Positions 56,137 through 64,000 of a DNA stretch of 64,000 nucleotides are shown piece after piece. The stretch's first letter is position 1. Each line of letters opens with the position of its first letter. The stretch lies in NCBI GenBank assembly GCA_036924285.1, contig JAYKYS010000002.1, forward strand, positions 38,238,501 to 38,302,500. The letters run 5' to 3'. A program made the translations under genes and the position numbers. This stretch comes from Asterella californica (lineage: Eukaryota > Streptophyta > Marchantiopsida > Marchantiales > Aytoniaceae). The notes beneath the pieces were generated by a model. It did not search any database. It worked only from the letters and a program-made list of their open reading frames with translations, and had not been told where the DNA came from.

Positions 56137-58079
56137 TGTGGTGCCCACAAATTACAGGATTCACGAATTTTTAAATGTTTATGATTAATAACTTGTTTGT
56201 ATAACTGAAGAACCGTTGTTACTTAAGATTACTGCTTCCTTAGAGGGAAGATGATCTTATGAGCTTTTTAATAAGAAGTTGACTTCTTCGGAAGACGACC
56301 GTCTTCCGGGAAGCGTCTTCTCAGTTACGTCTTCGGAAGACGGGAAGACGGCGGAAGATGAGAAGACGGCGGAAGACACCTGTCTTCCGGAAGACAGCGA
56401 CCGCGAAGGCCTACCACGAGTTTTCAGGTAAAACAGTAGGTGTACCTACTAGGTAACACACGGTGGTAGGTAGGTCAGGAAAGACACCTAGGGTCGAAAC
56501 TCCTAATCTGCGGGGAAGATGCGCAGGAAGCGCATTAGCGCATTCCAACTTTCCGCAGCATAGCGCGCTTGCGAAGATCGATTTACGAGAGTAGGCTTCG
56601 CTAGTGAGCATCGAGTGAGCATCGAGAGAGGAACCGAGTGAGGAGAGGACCAGTTGGCAGCTAGGCGAAGAGCGAGACTGAATTGCTGAAGCACAGAAGG
56701 CAGAGAGCGAAGGCGTTCCTGTGAGCTCCCGAGAAGTTGACATTGGAGAATCGCTGAGTAGAATCGAAGGTGGAATTGGAGCGTGGCCAGAAATTGACAG
56801 CGAAGCAGTCGTGTGGAGTCGCATTGGAGCTAGGACCAGAGCTAGAAGCGCGCGGGAGGTCGAAGACAACTCGGGAAGCAGAAGAAGATTGTAGAGGTTC
56901 TTCCCACGTTCTTTCCCCTTCTCACTTCTTCTCACCTTTGTCTAGTATTCCCCCGCGCTTCCCTGGTTGTTTGCAGGCAGTCTGATCGATTACCCTCACC
57001 CCCCATTTTTCCTATTAGGACATTGGGTGCAGAAGCACTGCCCAATTTCTGTCAAACATCTTTCTACTTCTTCCTGAGTTCAATTCGAGCTTCCATACCC
57101 ATCGTCCCCAAATTGACGATCCCAGTCATCAGTTTCCCTACCCTACTACCCCTCTACCTGCGAAACCTGGAACAGAAGACGCTTCGGAAGATGGGAACAT
57201 CTTCGGAAGACGCTTCTTACACTTGACTATCTTCGGAAGACTGTCTTCGGAAGTCGACTATAACCAATTCGTATCAAGAGTGGATTTGTGTTGCTTTTGT
57301 GTTAAGAGAGGCTTGGTACGAATCCTGAGTGGTGTGGTGAGTTCTTTTGTTATTTCGAGAAGTTAGAACTCGGGAACTAGGCCTGTGCCTCTCGGTCTTC
57401 CAAGCTTCTCAACTCCACATCTTCCTAGAGAGACTAGAAGACTGAAGGACTGGCAAAATGAGCGAGAAGACGTGAGGGTCCATTTCGGGTCTCTTCTGTC
57501 TGGCCCATAGCAGCCGTTCCTTCTTCTTCCCAAACTTAGAAGAGAATCGTGAGAAGACTTGCTGGCAGAATCTAGAGAGAATGGTCAAGGATCATGTCTT
57601 CCCACCGAGCAGCAAGCTTCTTCTGAGTGCGTATGAGAGGTGAGAAGTCAGAAGAACAGAGTGCAATTGTCTTGAGTCTGTTGTGAGGATAGATTACGCG
57701 TAGGAAGACGAAGACAGGTGAGACCAGTGAAAGGAAGTCTGACTTCGGGAGGTCTTCCGAGAAAGACATTGTATCGGAAGCTGTCCCGAGTGTCTTCCCA
57801 GAGGCTACTGTCACTGCAAGAGCCCGCAACCATCTTCCGAACCTGTTATGCACTTTATGTTTCACGAATCTTGTATCTTCTGATAGGAAGTAGGATGTAA
57901 TGCAAGGTGGGTTGTCTTCTTGTTAATCCATGCGAGGCCTTGCTTAGATAGGATTGTTTAGATATAGCTCGGAAGACGAGAGCTATCTAGGAAGTATTGT
58001 TAAAATCCCGGAAGACAGAGTAGCTGTCTTCTGAAAGACTAGTTTTGTCTTTTGAGGAGTAGAAGCTAGACTGTGGGCA
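56137..58079 (+). repeat. 3' LTR of element D, also 5' LTR of element E
   Basis: Starts TGTGGTGCCCACAAATTACAG after the polypurine tract. The inner end is near 58079 (CTAGACTGTGGGCA), followed by a TGGGAAGGACTGAG primer-site candidate. Boundaries are set by terminal complementarity (GTGCCCAC/GTGGGCA) and by the reverse copy at 62089-64000. It is extremely rich in GAAGAC/GTCTTC, for instance ten occurrences within 56281-56410. Confidence 0.6.
56281..56410. repeat. GAAGAC/GTCTTC cluster in the LTR
   Basis: By direct count there are six GAAGAC and four GTCTTC in this stretch, several forming GTCTTCCGGAAGAC-type palindromes. Chance expectation for the hexamer on either strand is about one per 2 kb. 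Confidence 0.85.
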
Positions 58080-58145
58080 CTTGGGAAGGACTGAGTCTTC
58101 AGCTCATAGTAGGTGCTTGTGGCTTAGTGCAACAGATCTTCCAGC

Positions 58146-60448
58146 ATGACGATGCATCCGCGAGGCTTGGTGTTACCAGCGGCAGAATTGGCCGAGGTCA
58201 CTCCTTTCCTCAAGGAGTTGGGTCTCGACTTCTTCCTGTGGGATTGGAACCTCGCCGATCAAGGACTTCTGGAGGAGGTGTGGGCAGCGTTGCCACCTCG
58301 TAACCGTGTACCTGCGAAGGCAAGAGTAGCTCGAGGAAGGCCATCTTCCCGGATTGAAGATTGGTGGCGTACCAGAATCCGAGAACCGAGGATATTGGTT
58401 CGAGAAGAAGATCTTGCCCAGGATCGTGAGTTCGTGGCATGTGCCTGGGAGCACCACCTGCCTTTTCGTGGAAGATAGGCAGGGGAGGAACGGTTGGAAG
58501 ATAGAATCTTACCGGGAGCCGAAGAAGCGACTTCTGGCGAAGTTGTTTCTGCATCTCTTTCCCAAGGGGAAAGCGCAGAAGACAAGATACTTAGGAGATC
58601 AGGACGTGGAGTTCCTGAAATCAGTGTGGGATGACAGAGTGCCCATCTATTGGAGCGCGTACATCCACAACTATGTACAGACAGAGCTAGCGTACTTGGG
58701 TACCCCGGCGGGAGGACACTTGACACCCTTCCTCTGCTACTTGTATGTAGCCATGGGGGATCTTAGGGAAGATCAGCTGGCAGAGTATGGGCCAACGGAG
58801 CGACAGGAGGTGAAGGAGGAGACCTCAGAAGACGATGACCGAGCGGCAGCCGCAACGCCTCCTCCCACTCTGATGCCACAGCTGACGCCCGGCTCTCACC
58901 AGAAGATGCTTCTGGTGAGGGAAGATGAGTCTAGTGGGTCAGAAGACGCCACGCCACCGAGGAAGATGAGTCACAAAAGTGTACCGAGGACACCCATCTC
59001 CCTCATTCATTCAGGATCGGAGTCAGACTCGGAGGAAGAACTGCTCAGTACCCGATCGGGACGGAAGACCGCTTCTGCAACACCTGGGAGTCTTCCGAAG
59101 ACTCCAGAAGACAAGAGAAGAAGGGATACTCCTACTGCGATGCGAGGAAGCGCAGTGAAGAGACACGCTCCTGCCATGAGGGATCTTCCACCCCGGAAGA
59201 TGAGAAGGGTAGCTTCTTCTCATGCGCAAAAGATGAAGGCCATTGTGGTGGAAGAGGCTTCCTTGCCTCTAGAAGACGAAGTCTATATCGCGGAGCGAGT
59301 GGTGGAGATGAACTTGTCTTCCGCATGAAGACGACTGGAGGAATTCAGTGCCTACTTCCAGAAGAAGATCCAGCCAGCTATGGAGTTGCTAGAGAAGAGA
59401 GCGAAGGCTCAGGAGAGGCCCTTGCAACCTGGCTTCGGCCTGCGCACCTTGCTGCGACAGGGAGAAGACCAGAAGAAGACGGAGTCGCTGGAAGCTAGTC
59501 TCCGCACCACGGAGAAGCTCGCAGCCAGATACAAGGCGGAAGCAGCCGCTTCTGCCAAGGAGCTGGTGCAGCTTCGGAAGAGCAACCAGGAGTTGCAAGC
59601 GCGCGTACAGCAACGCGATCAGGAAGTCCTCCGAGTGCGGGAGAAGATCACCACCCTCGCAGAGGAGCAGACCACTTGGAAGACGCAACGAGAAGCCGCA
59701 GAAGCGCAAGTTGCCGTTGAGAAGACGCAGCGGGAAGCAGCGGAGGCTCGTCACAGGAGATGCTAGCATAGTCGGTGGAAGCGCTTCAGAAGAAGTTCAA
59801 CTTCACCGCGGGTAGGAAGTTACTTACCTTGGCTAGAGGATGGGACAGCGAGTCGAAAGAAATGTTGGTGGAATGCAGGGAGAGCATGTTCAGGTACTTG
59901 GATCGACAGATCAAAGGAGTGAAGACACTTTATGATCTTCCCTCGCTTCCGACACCTGTAACCGCATCTTCCCACGGTCCAGCACCATCGACTGGTTCCG
60001 GAATGGAGAAGGAGGAGTTCGACCTCGCTATGCACTTGGTAGGACAACGTTGGAAGCCGAGAAGATACCAGAAGACGCTCCGGAAGACAAGATGTCTTCT
60101 GGAAGACAGAAAGACGAGCCGTCTTTCCAGATATTTCGAGTGGAGGAAGCGACTTCCCCGGACCCCTATGAGATCGTCATGGTCCCTAGTCTCGCACCAG
60201 TGACTCAGAAGACGGAAGAAGCACCGGTCGATTCCGCTTCCCAGAAGACGCTTCTGTCTTCCGAAGTAGAAGCTAAAGTCGAGGAAGACGCAGCAGCACC
60301 GACAGCAGAGCCATCCAAAGACGATGAGGAGGAAGCCACCTCAGTGACACCCGAGGTAAGTGCAGGGCTTTCTAGCTTATCAAAAGCCGCGTTAGGAGCT
60401 CCGATAGGAGCAGATCAGGTAGAGATTGCCACCGAGCAATCAGAGTAG
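58146..60448 (+). pseudogene. First ORF of element E, with coiled coil, unknown function
   Basis: Begins at an ATG about 65 bp after the LTR (MTMHPRGLVLPAAELAEVT). After a frameshift near 58450 it reads SYREPKKRLLAKLFLHLFPKG, KSVWDDRVPIYWSAYIHNYV and GGHLTPFLCYLYVAMGDLRED, then an acidic Ser/Pro-rich region. After a TGA (59326-59328) there is a long coiled coil (59340-59760, with KLAARYKAEAAASAKELVQL and similar heptads). Further shifts near 59765 and 60050 lead into a Glu/Ala-rich tail. The position right after the LTR suggests a Gag-like or accessory first ORF, as in some large plant Gypsy elements. I do not recognise the family. Confidence 0.5.
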
Positions 60449-62088
60449 TTAGTAACTCCATTGACTATTCCAAATTTAGTAGGACCGAACATGCTACCTT
60501 AAGGGTGGCAGTTTTCAGTGTAAAAATAGTTAGGACACCATATGACAGCATAGGTAGCGTAAGAGCAACAAGGTGGATGGCTAATTAAGAAAGGGAACCG
60601 CTTGCATGTGGGGTGACACCCTCCTGTCAACGCCTCTCTCTCCCTGGTGGTCGTCTCTCTTGGTTCTCATGGCAGCGACATAACTAGGATCGAAGAGTAG
60701 GAGACAGAGTTCTAGAGTTCGATAATTCTGTAGTTCTGCATGCACATACCAATCTTACGGTGCAGGAGACAGATTAGACACTAGAAGTACACAGTGTACA
60801 CTACACTCGTTGTTGGAAACATACGAATAGTCTGGGAATACACAGAAGGGGTTTGCATGCTCGTACCAGCAGTGGTTCGGAGATGTAGATGAGTAGTGGA
60901 CAGTCTAGAGTAGGGAACGGCATCCTCATGCAGTCCTGCTGGTTAGACTGATGTGTCGAGGAGTAGACGCAGGAAGTAGAGGGAGTGAGCTTTCCAATGC
61001 CATTGTGACTTCTTCTCGGGGAATAGATTGTGGATTTGAGTGCAGAAGCTTCGTTCATGTCTTCTGGGTGGTGGGTTTCTTGGAATTCACTCCCAATTGT
61101 GCATGGGAAGTGTTCTTCTTGAGTGGCGGTGAATGTCAACAGTTGTGGAAGTGTAGCTTGACTCGTTCAGTAGAGCACTTGGGATCTACGTACGAACGGT
61201 CTTACGGGTAAGGGATCCCAGAAGACAGAGTAGTCAGAGCAACGGAGTGAAGAAGAAAGAAGCTCCCGCAACAGAAGACGACATCCTCGAGTAGAAGACG
61301 GTGCAACAGTACTCACGTTTGTTGTCTTTCTCCCTAAACTATTACAAGTAGGGATGGCTTGTTAGTCAGGATCCGGACTAGAAGCCTGTCGGAATCTTAA
61401 TTGCCTCTTTTCATCTTGTTTTCTCTTGTTTGGATTTTCTTATCTTCCCCATCTTCTCCCATCTTCTCCATCTTCTTACCTTCTTCTAGTGAGCTTCCGA
61501 GACTTCTATTGAACTTCCGTGAAGGTGAATGTCGTTGTAGTGCTGCAGGAAGATCACTTCCGTAGGCAGAAGCCTGGGAAGGCTACAAGGGACATACACC
61601 CTGTGATTAATCTAACCCGTTGGAATGTGAGTGTGAGAATAAGGTGTAACGACCGTTGCTAGTCTACTTCTGCGAAGCAGGACAGCCTTCTGGAGGTGTG
61701 AGAAGACGAGCTGAACCCCTAGAAGACGAGAATCACTTCGGGAAGACGGTATCGAGAAGATCGGAAGAAGCAATCTGGAAGCAGGAAGGTCGTCTTCCCG
61801 AGCTTCTCTGTGAATAGTTGTGTGATATTTTAGTTGGTAGTTGTTTGTTTAGTTCCAGAGCACCATTTGGCGTGTCTGGAAGACGTGTGGTTTTGTGTGG
61901 TTTTGTGAGAAGACGAGATTTCTAGACAAAACCCGTGTGTTTGTGTGTTTGAACAGATCTTAGAACTTAGAGCAGCGTTACTTGCGTAAATCCTCTGTGA
62001 GAACGATATCTTGTATACTAAATGGGCAAAAGGAGTAATCCTGCGTCACTACATATAGTGAGGATGCATCGACATGCTTGAAAACTCG
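60449..62088. other. Noncoding internal sequence of element E
   Basis: No supported gene. GAAGAC density is low at 60450-61200 and high again at 61200-61900. It ends at the point where the inverted leader begins. Confidence 0.35.
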
Positions 62089-64000
62089 GTTGCACTAAGC
62101 CACACGTGTTTATTGTGAGTTGGAGGCTCAGTCCTTCCCAAGTGCCCACAGTCTAGCTTCTACTTCTCAGAAGACGAAACTAGTCTTCCAGAAGACAGCT
62201 ACTCCGTCTTCCGGGATTCTAACAGTACTTCCTAGATAGCTCTTGTCTTCCGAGCTATATCTAAACCATCCTAACTAAGCAAGGCCTCGCATGGATTACC
62301 AAGAAGACAACCCACCTTGCATTACATCCTACTTCCTATCAGAAGATACAAGATTCGTGAAACATAAAGTGCATGACAGGTTCAGAAGACGGTTGCGGGC
62401 TCCTACGGTGACACTGGTCTCTGAGAAGACACTCGGAACAGTTTTCGATTCAATGTCTTTCTCGGAAGACCTCCCGAAGTCAGGCTTCTCTTCACTGATC
62501 TCACCTGTCTTCTTCTTCCTACGCGCAATCTATCCTCACAACAGACTCAAGACAGTTGCACTCTGTTCTTCTGACTTCTCACCTCTCATACACACTCAGA
62601 AGAAGCTTGCTGCTCGGTGGGAAGACATGACCCTCGACCATTCTCTCCAGATTCTGTCAGCAAGTCTTCTCACGACTCTCTTTTAAGTTTAGGAAGAAGA
62701 AGAAACGGCTGCTATGGGTCGGACAGAATAGACCCGATGGACCCTCACGTCTTCTCGCTCATTGTGCCAGCCTTTCAGTCTTCTAGTCTCTCTAGGAAGA
62801 TGTGGAGTTGAGAAGCTTGGAAGACTGGGAGGCACAGGCCTAGTTCCCGAGTTCCAACTTCTCGAAATAACAAAAGAACTCACCACACCACTCAGGATTT
62901 GTACCAAGCCTCTCTTAACACAAAAGCAACACAAATCCACTCTTGATACGAATTGGTTATAGTCGACTTTCGAAGACAGTCTTCCGAAGACAGTTAAGTT
63001 CAGAAAATGTCTTTCGAAGATGTTCCAATCTTCTGAAGTGTCTTCTGTTCCAGGTTTCGGGGGTAGAGAGGTAGTAGGGTAGGGAAATTGATAGCTGAGA
63101 TCGTCAATTTGAGGACGAGGGGTAGGGAAGCTCGAATTGAACTAAGGAAGAAGTAGGAAGATGCCTAACAGAAATTAGGCAGCGCTTCCGCATCCAATGT
63201 CACAATAGGAGAAATGGGGATGGGGTAATCAATCAGGCTGCCTGCAAACAACCGGGGAAGCTCGGGGGATACCAAACAAAGACGAGAGAAGTGGGAAGGG
63301 GAAAGAACGTGGGGAAGAACCTCTACAGTCTTCTTCTGCTTCCCGAGTTGTCTTTGACCTTCCGCGCGCTTTTGGCTCTGGTCCTAGCTCCTAATGCTGC
63401 CTCCGTCGTCAAGTCCAGTCTACGTCTCAATCGATCGAGTCACCCACTTCCAATTTCACTCAGCTGCTTCCAATGTCAGCTTCCCGAGAGCTCACAAAAA
63501 CGCCTTCGCTCCCTGCCTTCCGTGCTTCAGCAATTCGGTCTCGTCCTTCGCCTAGCTGCCAACCGGTCCTCACCTTGCTCGCTTTCCTCTCTCGATTTCC
63601 TCTCTCGATTCGATCTTCTCAAGCGCGCTATGCTGCGGGAAGTTGGAATGCGTTAATGCGCTTCTTGCGCATCTTCCTTGCAGATTAGGGGTTTCGACCT
63701 TATGTGTCTTTCCTAACCTACCTACCTGTTCGGTGCGACCCAGTAGGTACAACCACTCCTTTACTGAAAAAGCCGTGATTAGGTCTTCGCGGTCGCTGTC
63801 TTCCGGAAGATGGTTGTCTTCCGCCGTCTTCCGAAGACGCAACTGAGAAGACGCTCTTCCGAAGATGGTCGTCTTCCGAAGAAGTCAACTTATTATTACA
63901 AACAGCTCGTAAGATCATCTTCCTGCTAAGGAAGACGTAACCTTAAGTAACAACGCTTCTTCAGTTATACAAACAAGTTATTAATCTTAAAAATTTAAAA
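62089..64000 (-). repeat. Inverted copy of LTR plus leader (continues to window end)
   Basis: Reverse complement of about 56165-58133, including the leader past the LTR end (GTTGCACTAAGCCAC pairs with GTGGCTTAGTGCAAC). The window ends about 30 bp before the expected LTR start. Diverged from the plus copy by many point changes and small indels, so not a recent duplicate. Open frames in it are not genes. Confidence 0.8.

Overview
The window is eukaryotic, repeat-dominated DNA. I see no intact host gene. Almost every recognisable coding stretch belongs to decayed transposable elements, mainly LTR retrotransposons of the Ty3/Gypsy (Metaviridae-type) class nested in one another, plus hAT-type DNA transposon relics and foldback or MITE-like elements in an AT-rich central block. 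A streptophyte (charophyte-like) green alga with a large genome is my best guess. The grounds are a plant-type 5S rRNA-like motif, algal-style Gypsy integrases with a PHD finger, and a cytosine methyltransferase captured by a Gypsy element, a situation known from literature on Klebsormidium and dinoflagellates. The species assignment is inference.

Layout. (1) 1-10306: element A, a Gypsy element on the minus strand with a 1.6 kb 5' LTR (8718-10306). One reading frame runs Gag, zinc knuckle, retropepsin, DNMT3-like cytosine-5 methyltransferase, RT N-terminus. Its 3' half (RT end, RNase H, integrase, PHD finger; 1247-3656) is inverted and joined tail to tail at 3654-3656. (2) 10307-14440: element B, a second 5' part of the same family (gag, start of protease, leader, LTR), cut off exactly at the outer end of A's LTR. 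Both LTRs carry a short Pol III-like segment with 5S rRNA box A/box C spacing, antisense to the element. (3) 14878-27153: element C, a different Gypsy family on the plus strand with 2.0 kb LTRs (17106-19123 and 25153-27153) and a third LTR copy in opposite orientation (14878-16887) placed head to head. (4) 27163-48160: AT-rich, gene-poor DNA with a relic of unknown two-part ORF, a 1.14 kb foldback element, a dispersed family of paired hairpins, hAT transposase fragments, GAGGTT-rich repeats, and a 1,165-bp TIR element with a perfect 8-bp target duplication. (5) 48243-64000: element D, a third Gypsy family whose coding and LTR sequence is saturated with GAAGAC/GTCTTC; a 1.3 kb insertion sits in its gag. 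Its 3' LTR also acts as the 5' end of a partial element E with a coiled-coil first ORF, and a second LTR plus leader faces it from the window's right end.

How the parts work together. In element A the intact-looking motifs would give a retroelement that integrates through a PHD-bearing integrase (possible histone-tail reading) and carries a de novo-type DNA methyltransferase (possible DNA marking), while its LTR has a 5S-like Pol III promoter relic. This combination is the most interesting content of the window. All copies here are broken by frameshifts and in-frame stops, many of which are explicable as C-to-T or G-to-A changes.
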